59,764 nucleotides of DNA, taken from contig JAYZDF010000034.1 of the NCBI GenBank assembly GCA_036337945.1, positions 1 through 59,764 of the forward strand, read 5' to 3'. Within the stretch, counting starts at the first letter, position 1. The number at the start of each line of letters is the position of its first letter. The translations under genes and the position numbers were made by a program. This stretch comes from JAYZDF01 sp036337945 (GTDB lineage Bacteria > Myxococcota > Kuafuiibacteriia > Kuafuiibacteriales > Kuafuiibacteriaceae). The notes under the pieces were generated by a model. That model did no database searches. It was not told the origin of the DNA and saw only the letters and a list, made by a program, of their open reading frames with translations. Positions 1-8,500 of this stretch are shown here, piece after piece.

Positions 1-752
1 ATAGAGCCACCAGCAAAACGAGCTTGATAGCCAACCTTGGGTCCAAGAAGCCAACGAAGAAACTGATTCTTTAGGCCTTTGTTTGGAATCTCTCCCTCCA
101 GATTCCACTCAAACACATGATCATTCGTGTCTTCGACTTCAAAATCAAATTCGACATCTAAATTGTGAACCGCGGAAAAATGCTGAAGATCAATTCCATT
201 AGCCATCATCACATGATGATGAGCGTATAAAACCGCCTCCTTCAGGTGAGTAGCCGTGAGACGCTTTTCAGAGGACACAAATCCTGGCGGGTTAGGAACG
301 GAATAAGGAGCCTCAGCTGCGGAATAAACCCAGATGAAACCAAATTTTTCTTCCACCGGATAACTATTTGCTTTCACTCCTTTCGGAACTTCAGATTGGC
401 AAGGAACTTCCTTGAGTTGACCTTTTCCGCAAAATTTCCACTGGTGAAAGTAACACTGAATCTCATTGTTGATTACGCGCCCATTTCCAAGATCCGCGCC
501 CATATGAGGGCAGAAAGCGTCAAGGGCGCGGACGGAACCATCATCACCACGGAAAAGAACAATTCGCTGCTTGAATATGAGAAATGATTTAGCCTGACCC
601 GTTTTGAGTTCGTCGCAAGCGGTGATTGGATACCAGCCCTCAGTAAGAACGTCCGGATTATTAAAGACGCGATGTTTTACAAGAGGCTGCGTCGCGAGAT
701 TCTCGCGACGAGTGTGATCATCCTTGGATGCTTTCACCACGCCTTTGAACAT
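1..752 (-). CDS. Rieske [2Fe-2S] oxygenase, alpha-subunit type (partial, runs off left edge)
   Basis: About 250 residues are visible, reading from an ATG at 752 toward base 1; the C-terminus is outside the window. Residues about 80-105 hold a Rieske cluster motif: CPH, 16 residues, then CYFH, giving the two Cys and two His iron ligands. Further on, NGIDLQHFSAVH fits the Asp/His/His mononuclear-iron site of ring-hydroxylating oxygenases, so both metal centres of an oxygenase alpha subunit appear present. Members hydroxylate or demethylate aromatics, sterols, quaternary amines and similar substrates; the substrate here cannot be told. A GGAAG Shine-Dalgarno lies five bases before the ATG. The gene starts 31 bases downstream of the outer-membrane barrel gene on the same strand and may be co-transcribed with it. 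Family certain, substrate unknown. Confidence 0.88.
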   Translation of the reverse strand, partial: MFKGVVKASKDDHTRRENLATQPLVKHRVFNNPDVLTEGWYPITACDELKTGQAKSFLIFKQRIVLFRGDDGSVRALDAFCPHMGADLGNGRVINNEIQCYFHQWKFCGKGQLKEVPCQSEVPKGVKANSYPVEEKFGFIWVYSAAEAPYSVPNPPGFVSSEKRLTATHLKEAVLYAHHHVMMANGIDLQHFSAVHNLDVEFDFEVEDTNDHVFEWNLEGEIPNKGLKNQFLRWLLGPKVGYQARFAGGS

Positions 753-783
753 TCAGACTTCCAGAGATTCGAGTAAACGAAAG

Positions 784-2247
784 CTATAACTCGAGGTTGA
801 ATCCAATACCAATATTCCAATCATCCACAGGTTGCGGCTGACCATCGGCATTGCGGTCCCAAACGCGCAAGAAACGGGCATTCAAGGTGAAGATAGCATA
901 AAGAGGAATCTTTGCTTCAGCTATCAATGCGGAGCGTTCATCAAGGACGACCAAATCAGACAGACCTTCGACATTTACGCGATAATAGAAACCATTTAGC
1001 TGAATGAACTCGAGCGCAGGCACATTTATAGTGAGACGTAAAATGCCATCGTTTTCTCCACCGTCGTAGTCAATGTACTCACCGCCAACAAAAATAAAAT
1101 TCGGCAAACCAGCAGTTACGTCAAAGAAGATGCCATTTCTTGCTGAACCGGGATCTTCTGCAAGTAACCGGAGCTTAGGCGTGGCAGAATCTGAAGACAG
1201 CGAAGATAAGCGTTCTATCTCATAAGCGGTGTCAAAGTACGGTCCTACATAGTCGTTCGCAACGCGTCGATATTCGGTTCGCATGTCGACGATAAGGTTA
1301 TCGACGACTACGGGAAGATTTGCTCTCCACAAAACGCCGGCATGAAAACCCCATCCATTTTCAACAACGTTTAAGACATTGAAGTCCATATAAGGTTCAA
1401 TGCTGAGATATTTACTCCGAAGCACCTCTAAGCCAACATCAACACCTGTCACATAGAGTGAACGGTCTGCGCTTGCTGCGGCTGGAGTCACGATTTCTCC
1501 GTCGGCATCGAGTTCTGCCGGTTTGACTTCATACGGCGCTCTTGGGTCACTCACCAAAGAGAATCCCATGACTAATCGATCCCAAATAGCACCATCACCT
1601 AAAATCAGTTCTAGAGGACGAACCGTAAATCGAGCTGCCGCAATAATCGGGTCTTCTAAGCGCGCAGCATCACCAACCGCGATTTCACCGCCAAACGCGC
1701 CTATATTGACAGCGACGTTTGCACCCATTCTGAAGGTGTCAATATCGAGACCATTCGTGTAGCGGTTAACAATGGTTCCATGGCCAAGTGTTAGGGAGGA
1801 GAGCTCACCGACTCGAACGTAGTAGGGACCTTTTTTGTCTCGCTGACCAATATAGGCATAACGGATGACCTTGAAAAAGTCCGATAATTCGTCCCAATCT
1901 TCTTTTCGGATCAGCCCGCCAATGTCGCCTTGGTTTTCAGGGTCAGCGTCGTAAAGCCGAAATCGTACGGGAACATTGAATCCGAGTCCCCAATTATCGC
2001 GGTCAAAGTTGAGGCGAAGATTCAGGGTGGCGAATATATCCTCACCAAGCTGACCAAACATCAGCGCGCCGCCTAAACTATCAGGAGGGAGCGCGACGGA
2101 ACTTTGACTCGCGGCTTGAAGTGCCTGGTCACCGCTCACCTGCGCATGAGTTTCAGACGGAGCCATAGTCACGGCAGCCAATGAAACAATGGTAAGGGTG
2201 GATAAGGCTTTTGAAAGGAGATTCTTGTATTGCTTAGACCTTTTCAT
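784..2247 (-). CDS. Predicted outer-membrane beta-barrel protein
   Basis: A 487-residue protein with an N-terminal signal peptide (basic MKRSKQYK, a hydrophobic stretch, then SETHA before the likely cleavage). The mature part has alternating polar/hydrophobic strands, many aromatic and Gly residues at strand ends, and ends in INIGIGFNLEL-like strands typical of outer-membrane barrels. I do not recognise a named family. It is the upstream partner of the Rieske oxygenase 31 bases away, so import of that enzyme's substrate is a possible role, but this rests on position only. It is transcribed divergently from the AgmX-like gene across a 155-base region that holds a perfect 12-bp inverted repeat. 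Confidence 0.75.
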   Translation of the reverse strand: MKRSKQYKNLLSKALSTLTIVSLAAVTMAPSETHAQVSGDQALQAASQSSVALPPDSLGGALMFGQLGEDIFATLNLRLNFDRDNWGLGFNVPVRFRLYDADPENQGDIGGLIRKEDWDELSDFFKVIRYAYIGQRDKKGPYYVRVGELSSLTLGHGTIVNRYTNGLDIDTFRMGANVAVNIGAFGGEIAVGDAARLEDPIIAAARFTVRPLELILGDGAIWDRLVMGFSLVSDPRAPYEVKPAELDADGEIVTPAAASADRSLYVTGVDVGLEVLRSKYLSIEPYMDFNVLNVVENGWGFHAGVLWRANLPVVVDNLIVDMRTEYRRVANDYVGPYFDTAYEIERLSSLSSDSATPKLRLLAEDPGSARNGIFFDVTAGLPNFIFVGGEYIDYDGGENDGILRLTINVPALEFIQLNGFYYRVNVEGLSDLVVLDERSALIAEAKIPLYAIFTLNARFLRVWDRNADGQPQPVDDWNIGIGFNLEL

Positions 2248-2311
2248 GCTTTTGTATACTGTCTAACGTATCGAGGTGGGTTCGCAAGTAAATGACCGCT
2301 CTCACACCTCC

Positions 2312-2338
2312 GTGCTTTGACGCTCCGCGTCAAAGCAC
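2312..2338. repeat. Perfect 12-bp inverted repeat (hairpin) in a divergent intergenic region
   Basis: The arms GTGCTTTGACGC and GCGTCAAAGCAC are exact reverse complements separated by TCC. The element sits between the divergent barrel gene (start 2247) and AgmX-like gene (start 2403). No T-run follows on either strand, so it is not a standard intrinsic terminator. It could be an operator, an RNA leader hairpin or a dispersed palindromic repeat. I saw no second copy in the window. Confidence 0.7.
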
Positions 2339-2402
2339 TTGTGACGGCGCTCATATTATTCCTTTGCTTGGCCTATCGCTTGGGTTTCGCTAAGGTATCT
2401 GC

Positions 2403-2969
2403 ATGGCACAAGTGCACTTCGTGAAGAAAATGTTTCAAGGTTTCGGTGTCGTAGCATGTCTGTGCATGGCGGGAGTGGGTGCGGCCGAAAAAACGGACTT
2501 TCAAAAGCGATGGAAGTCACTGGTAACCAAGAAGAATTCCGGTCACATGAATATCGTCATGACCGCAAATGACGACCCGAACGTTCTCCCTGGAAAAAAG
2601 GCCGGCGGCTACACCGTTGTTTCAACGACTCGCAGCGGCTTTCTTCCCCCACCATCTATATTGGCCCCTGAGGATGTATCCGCGGTGGTCAGCTCAAAAC
2701 ACATCGACATTCGTAAGTGCTACAAAAAACAACTTAAGGAAAATGCAGAATGGTCCGACCGACTTATTTTGGATATTGCTATCAACAAGTCTGGCCGCGT
2801 CGGAGAAGTTGATGTTTCCCCTGGACGGGTCAAACGAGATATTATGGGTCGATGTCTGATTCGCTCGGTTGCAAAATGGCGATTCCCGGAGTTCACGGGA
2901 ACGCTTGATGGCGGAATTCAACAAGATGTTATGAACGCGAGCATCCCTTTTTCATTTGGAACTCGGTGA
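2403..2969 (+). CDS. AgmX/PglI C-terminal-domain-like secreted protein
   Basis: A 188-residue protein. The N-terminus has a hydrophobic segment (GFGVVACLCMAGVGAA) that reads as a signal peptide. Residues about 100-180 have the pattern seen at the C-terminus of myxobacterial AgmX/PglI-type proteins: IRKCYKKQL, then a strand with INKSGRVGEV, a second Cys in MGRCLIRSV and KWRFPEF. This is a TonB-C-like fold linked in Myxococcus to gliding and envelope complexes. The two Cys may form a disulfide. Shine-Dalgarno AAGG lies seven bases before the ATG. The gene converges on the metallophosphoesterase with a 10-base gap. Domain call good; its role here is unknown. Confidence 0.7.
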   Translation: MAQVHFVKKMFQGFGVVACLCMAGVGAAEKTDFQKRWKSLVTKKNSGHMNIVMTANDDPNVLPGKKAGGYTVVSTTRSGFLPPPSILAPEDVSAVVSSKHIDIRKCYKKQLKENAEWSDRLILDIAINKSGRVGEVDVSPGRVKRDIMGRCLIRSVAKWRFPEFTGTLDGGIQQDVMNASIPFSFGTR

Positions 2970-2979
2970 AGAAACAAGT

Positions 2980-4029
2980 TTAACCCGACACTATTGACGA
3001 ATTGGGTGCATCCGGCCGCGCCGGTGATTGCGGTTTCAGAGGTAACCTCACATTACGGTCTGATTCGCGGCCACCTAAATATTCTATAAAGCTGCGTGGG
3101 TGATTAAGCGTCTTGAAGCGTTGAATCTTGCGCCCTCCAAGAACTGCCGTCAAACCTTCTTCCATCAACCCTTCAATTTTAGGTTCAATTGTTTCGACTA
3201 CGAGAGAATCCTCCGTAAAACTCAAAATTCTCGCGCCATGAGGAAATGCAGATAGCGAAGGCGTTAGTATATGGTAAAAACCATTTTCGGCTTGGCCAGC
3301 CGATATGAAGCCAATGTGACTCGCATGATGGTGTCCACATAAATAGGCTCTGACTTTCTGGTTCGAAGCGAGCAAGGCACATACCGTGTCTCGGTTTTGC
3401 ACAAGATATTCTCGCTCCCAGGTTTCAAATTGGGCAGGTGCCCAGGTTTCGGCCAATAGATGATGTCCAAAAACGACAATATGTTTCTCGGAAGCATTCG
3501 CCAATTCGGTTTCAAGAAACTGAAGAGTCGGTCCATCGACCAAGCCGCCATGATGACCCACAATGGTTGTGTTAATCGCGATGACTCGAACATCTCCAAA
3601 AGCCTCAGAAAATGACGTCTGTCCGGGACGGATACCGTGTCCTTCAACTGCTTTGAGAAAATCTTCTTGGGTGAGCGTGTCTGGGCTTTGCTCTGACTTC
3701 TTTTTGGCTTCGTGATTTCCAAGAATACATCGCCAATTTTTAGTCGAGCGTACCGTCTCAAGGAAAAGATCTAAGTCAGCCTGACCGCCTTCCCGATTAT
3801 CAATATTGTCGCCACCAAAGATGGTAAGGTCAGCCTTTGACTGATTAATCTGTTCAAGCACGTCCGACAAAATCTCGGAAGCTCGGTCCTTGAGCACCGC
3901 AGTCCTGCGTCCAAACGCGGAGATATGTACGTCAGTAATATGAGCAATCCGCACCGAAGATCCCGCTGCAGTCGGCCTAACTTTGTCAGTTATTTGCGAA
4001 CTCCTTTGATTTTGTGGGCCTTTCCCCAT
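2980..4029 (-). CDS. Calcineurin-like metallophosphoesterase
   Basis: A 349-residue protein with the full dinuclear-metal motif set: D33-x-H35 (TDVHI), GGDN around D74, GNHE (N105, H106), GHH near 189 and GHHH near 232-235. The family hydrolyses phosphomono- or diesters, including cyclic nucleotides (Icc/CpdA-like members), nucleotides and phospholipid head groups. No signal peptide is evident, so it is probably cytoplasmic; a variable Pro/Ser-rich tail follows the catalytic domain. An AGGAG ribosome site lies seven bases upstream of the ATG. It is divergent from the HD phosphohydrolase. Catalytic class firm, substrate not predictable. Confidence 0.88.
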   Translation of the reverse strand: MGKGPQNQRSSQITDKVRPTAAGSSVRIAHITDVHISAFGRRTAVLKDRASEILSDVLEQINQSKADLTIFGGDNIDNREGGQADLDLFLETVRSTKNWRCILGNHEAKKKSEQSPDTLTQEDFLKAVEGHGIRPGQTSFSEAFGDVRVIAINTTIVGHHGGLVDGPTLQFLETELANASEKHIVVFGHHLLAETWAPAQFETWEREYLVQNRDTVCALLASNQKVRAYLCGHHHASHIGFISAGQAENGFYHILTPSLSAFPHGARILSFTEDSLVVETIEPKIEGLMEEGLTAVLGGRKIQRFKTLNHPRSFIEYLGGRESDRNVRLPLKPQSPARPDAPNSSIVSG

Positions 4030-4182
4030 GAGCTGCTCCTACTTCTGCTCTTACACACCAGAAATACAGCTTCGTAAGCTACTATTTCCCTAGAAGAGAT
4101 CGCAAGTTGTTGCCCCAATTCTCCTCAGCAGGTACACAAATAGCGCGGGGATTCCCGTAACATTCTGAGTTTGAGAGAAATA

Positions 4183-5526
4183 ATGACTCCAAAAGTTAAT
4201 ACGCCAGCTATACGCATCCGAGACCCTATTCACGGAACTTTGCACCTCACCAGAGCGGAGATTAGTCTGATAGACGCCCCCGCCTATCAACGACTAAGAA
4301 TGATAAAGCAACTAGGGCTCGCGGATCTCGCGTTTCCGGGCGCGACCCACACTCGGTATGCACACGGACTTGGCACTATGAACAACGCTACGCGTATGTT
4401 CGATCAAATGAGCCGATTCTACGACCTGCAGGCCGATGACAAAGAGCGATTGCGAACAACGGTCCGGCTCGCGGCTCTATTTCATGATCTCGGGCACGCT
4501 CCGCTTTCGCACACCACGGAAGCATTTATGCCCCCAGTCGAACAGTTAGAATTAGGTCGTTGGCAAGAAGGCGAAGATGGTACTCGTGCTTCTCATGAAG
4601 ATTACACGCTAAAATTCCTCACCGGCTCAGAACTCACTCAAAGAATTCAAGAGCGAATTACACCTGACTTTGGTGTTACTCCGGATGATATTGCCTCTTT
4701 AGTAGCAGGACGCACTGCCTCTCCCGAAGACCGTCAACGGTTTATTGTATCGGGTCTCGATTGGCTTCCCGTTTTGCGTCAGTGCGTTAGCTCCGAGCTC
4801 GATGCAGACCGCATGGATTACTTACTGCGCGATAGCTATTACGCTGGCGTTCCATACGGACGTTATGACCTCGAATGGTTACTAGAAAATCTTACTCCAG
4901 TTGAAATCGGGGACCGAATTCACTTGGGCTTAGATGCAAGGGCTAGCTTTAGCTTCGAAGATTTTCTACTGAGCCGATACCACATGTTCACTTCGGTGTA
5001 TTTGCACCAAATCCCAATTAGCTACGAAGCAATGTTGCGCAAATTTCAAGCAGAAGAGGAAGGTTCGCTCATCGTACCCTCTGATATCGAATCCTATTTA
5101 CGCTGTGACGATGTGTGGCTTTGGAACGCTCTTCGAGAAAGTAAGAGCGAATGGGCTCGAAGAATTGTCGACAGAAGCGCTTACCGTATGCTGGCGGAAG
5201 TGAAGATTTTTCAAGACCATGGTCAAGTTGAACAAGTCTCCCATGATATTGATCTCGAGGACTTAAAGGCGGATTTAGATGAGGCTGGTATCGACTCCAT
5301 CATTCACGGTGCAAAGGGACAACTCTCGAAGTACTACCGAATATCGAACCGACCGCAGCCCGCAGATAGCCTGGATCCAAGCATGTACATCGTAGACGGT
5401 CAGCAAACGATTCCTATCGAAGACTACTCTCCCGTGTTTCGGCGATATGCGGGCGCGGTAAATATCAAGCGTATCTATATTGACCCAACCAAGCACAGTG
5501 AAGCGAAGAAGATTTTGAATTCCTAG
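4183..5526 (+). CDS. HD-domain phosphohydrolase (COG1078/SAMHD1-like dNTPase type)
   Basis: About 447 residues. The N-terminus IRDPIHGTLHLT is the hallmark of COG1078 HD hydrolases. The metal site is visible as H (TRYAHGLG), HD (LFHDLGH) and a later Asp in ELDADRMDYLLRDSYYAG. Relatives hydrolyse dNTPs or other phosphoesters and bear on dNTP pool control and sometimes phage resistance. I chose ATG 4183 because GAGAG precedes it; an in-frame TTG at 4171 would add four residues. The stop lies 12 bases from the end of the convergent RCC1 gene. Family certain; substrate inferred from family only. Confidence 0.88.
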   Translation: MTPKVNTPAIRIRDPIHGTLHLTRAEISLIDAPAYQRLRMIKQLGLADLAFPGATHTRYAHGLGTMNNATRMFDQMSRFYDLQADDKERLRTTVRLAALFHDLGHAPLSHTTEAFMPPVEQLELGRWQEGEDGTRASHEDYTLKFLTGSELTQRIQERITPDFGVTPDDIASLVAGRTASPEDRQRFIVSGLDWLPVLRQCVSSELDADRMDYLLRDSYYAGVPYGRYDLEWLLENLTPVEIGDRIHLGLDARASFSFEDFLLSRYHMFTSVYLHQIPISYEAMLRKFQAEEEGSLIVPSDIESYLRCDDVWLWNALRESKSEWARRIVDRSAYRMLAEVKIFQDHGQVEQVSHDIDLEDLKADLDEAGIDSIIHGAKGQLSKYYRISNRPQPADSLDPSMYIVDGQQTIPIEDYSPVFRRYAGAVNIKRIYIDPTKHSEAKKILNS

Positions 5527-5537
5527 GACACACAGTT

Positions 5538-8500
5538 CTACGGCGCTGAAACCTCTCCCGGATAAGTCCTACTTCGAACACTTCCATTGCCAAGCGAACC
5601 AAACGCATTGTCTCCCCAACAAATAATCTGACCGGAATCGGCTAGAGAGCAGACATGCTCTCCCCCTACTGCAGTTGTGCGAACTAAGGTTCCGGCGCTA
5701 ACCTTCGATGGAGCGAGAACACTTGCTCCGACTGAACCATTACCGGCTTGTCCCAGTTGATTATCTCCCCAACAATAGACCTCACCATCATTGTTGGTTG
5801 CGCACGTTTGAGAACCACCAGCATCAATTTGAGCGAGGTCACTTAGTCCGAGGACAGTAATTGGTGACGGCTGGTCTATCGTCGATGAAATCCCAAGTTC
5901 CCCAAAATTATTGGCTCCCCAGCAATCCATGGAGCCAAAGTTGGAGAGAAGACAACTGTGGCGGTCTCCCAAGCGAATATCTGCTGCATCTTGGCGCACG
6001 TAGGCAGGAAACGCCCGAAAATTAAAGCTGCCATTACCGAGCTGTCCTCGGTCGTTTTGCCCCCAGCAATACACTTCATCTCTTTGTGTACGAGCACAAG
6101 AATGTTCGTCGCCTAACGAGATTTGAATCACGTCGCTTAATCCTGTCACCAGACTCGGGAGAGTCGTGCCGACCAAAGTACCATTGCCGAGCTGTCCCCA
6201 GTCGTTTGCGCCCCAACAATATACGTCTCCACTTTGAATCACCGCGCATGAATGCTTACCGCCAGCCGCAACATCAATTACGCCGCTTATACCTGAAACG
6301 GTCTGCGGTCTAATCTGTGAAGCAAAGTTTCCGGTCCCTAGCTGTCCTGATGTGTTGATTCCCCAACATTGAACGACACCTGTTTGAAGTCGCGCACACG
6401 CGTGAGAAGTGCCTGCAGAAACTTGTTCTGCACTGCTTATTCCATTCACTGCAGTCGGAGTCAAAGCGTTCGTTACGGTCCCATTTCCTAGTTGTCCAAA
6501 ATTGTTCGTGCCCCAGCAATAGATTTCTCCCTGCCCACGCAGAGCGCAGGTGTACCGTAAGCCAGAAGAAAGCTGAACGGGATCATCGCATCCACCGGAA
6601 CTCAAGCATTTCCAAGCGCACCTAGAGCCATCACTGCATTGACATTGACTTGCGACACAAGTTGCATTTTGAGCGCAACGTTGATCACAAGCGCCGCAGT
6701 TTTGAGGATCATTTGTGAAGTCTATACGCTGACCCGCACATATCGCTGGTGGGAGCGCGAAGGTCGGCGAAGAGCGGCCCTCAATAATCTGAGTGAAAAC
6801 CGCTGAATTCCGAGAATTTGTTGTTCCGTCCCCAAGTTGCCCATAAGCGTTATTTCCCCAGCAAAGGATCTGTCCCGAAAGAAGAACAGAACAACTCGAG
6901 GTAGCTCCTGCTGAAAGATTCACGGAATCCACCAAACCAGCTACAAGGGTAGGCATCGTCCTTTGGGTCAAAGTACCGTCTCCTAATTGTCCATCTGAGT
7001 TATTTCCCCAGCATTCAGCCTGTCCATTCGTTCCCAAAGCACAGGTATGTACGTCACCAGCGCTTAGTTGCTGAATAGTATTACTGGTCGATATTTCGAC
7101 GGGTGTTCGTTTCTGAGTGAGTGTTTGATCACCAAGCTGTCCAAACCCATTCGCGCCCCAACACTGAACCGTTCCGTTATTGAGAACAGCGCAGGAATGA
7201 CGGGTTCCTGCAGTCATTGACGTGGCGCTCGCGAGACCAACGACGCCGTTGGCTATATTACGTGAAGTCGTTGAACCATCGCCAAGTTGACCTGCATCAT
7301 TTCGGCCCCAACACTGAACCGTTCCGTTATTGAGAACCGCACATGCATGATAACCTCCCGCGCTCAGCGAAGTGACCGAGCTAAGATTTGTCACAGAATC
7401 TGGCGTGAGTTGATTTGTATTATTGCCGTTACCTAATTGACCATCCGAATTGCGACCCCAGCACAAAATGTCTGAGCTTTGCCTGACAACGCACGAAAAC
7501 TCCGCTCCTAATGCAAGCTCACGAGCATCGGAGATACCGGGCACACTGGTTGGCCTCGGTTTCGCGAAATTTGTGCCATCACCAACCTGACCGTAAAAAT
7601 TCCAGCCCCAACACATCACTTCGCCGGAACTTCGACGTGCACAAGTGTGGTAAAGGCCAGCCGCGATCTCAACGGCATCGGTAATGTCGACGACCTGTAC
7701 GGGAGTTAGACTATCAAGATAATTCCCGCGACCCAGCTCTCCATATAGATTTTGCCCCCAACAGAAAACCAGACCACTAGACTGCAAAGCGCAAACATGG
7801 GTTTGTCCTTGAACCACCTGTGTTATGTTTTCAAGGTTCTCGACATATCGATACTGATTGGGAATTATATCAAATTCATTGGTGCCCTCGCCAATTTGAC
7901 CATCTTCGTTTGCGCCCCAACATTGGACATTATTTGAATCATCGACCACACAGGTATGGTTATGACCTAGGTCTAGGTCTGTCGCATTTACAGACACAGC
8001 ATGAACGCGAGCATTTGTCTGAGCAGTCCCGAGCTGACCGTACGTGTTGTTCCCCCAACAGACCACCTCTTGATTTGAAGTCACAGCGCAGGAATGGTCT
8101 TGACCCATAGACAGCGAAACTGCTTCGGTCGTAAGGTTTGCGAGTGTGCGAACATACCGAGTCACGGTCGTACCATCTCCGAGCTGTTGCTCTCTATTGT
8201 CACCCCAACAAATAACCTGCCCGCTAGATTGTCGAGCACAGTTATGATTTGAGCCAGAAGCTACTTCATCGATATTAACGGCTCCGATGACGATGGTTGG
8301 CTGAGAATTTGAAATATTTGAACCATTTCCCAATTGCCCTCGGTCGTTAGCTCCCCAACAGTTCACAAGTCCTTGATTCATTCGTGCGCACGTGTGCGCT
8401 TGGCCCGCCGAGATTTGATTCGCCGGGCCAAGGTTCGTGACTAAATTCGGCGAGCCACTATTTTGGTTACCAGCAACGCCGAGTTGGCCAAAAGCGTTCC

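Noticed and set aside
246..587. 113-codon + strand ORF at the left edge
   Set aside because: It is antisense to the Rieske oxygenase, whose CPH...CYFH motif is unmistakable.
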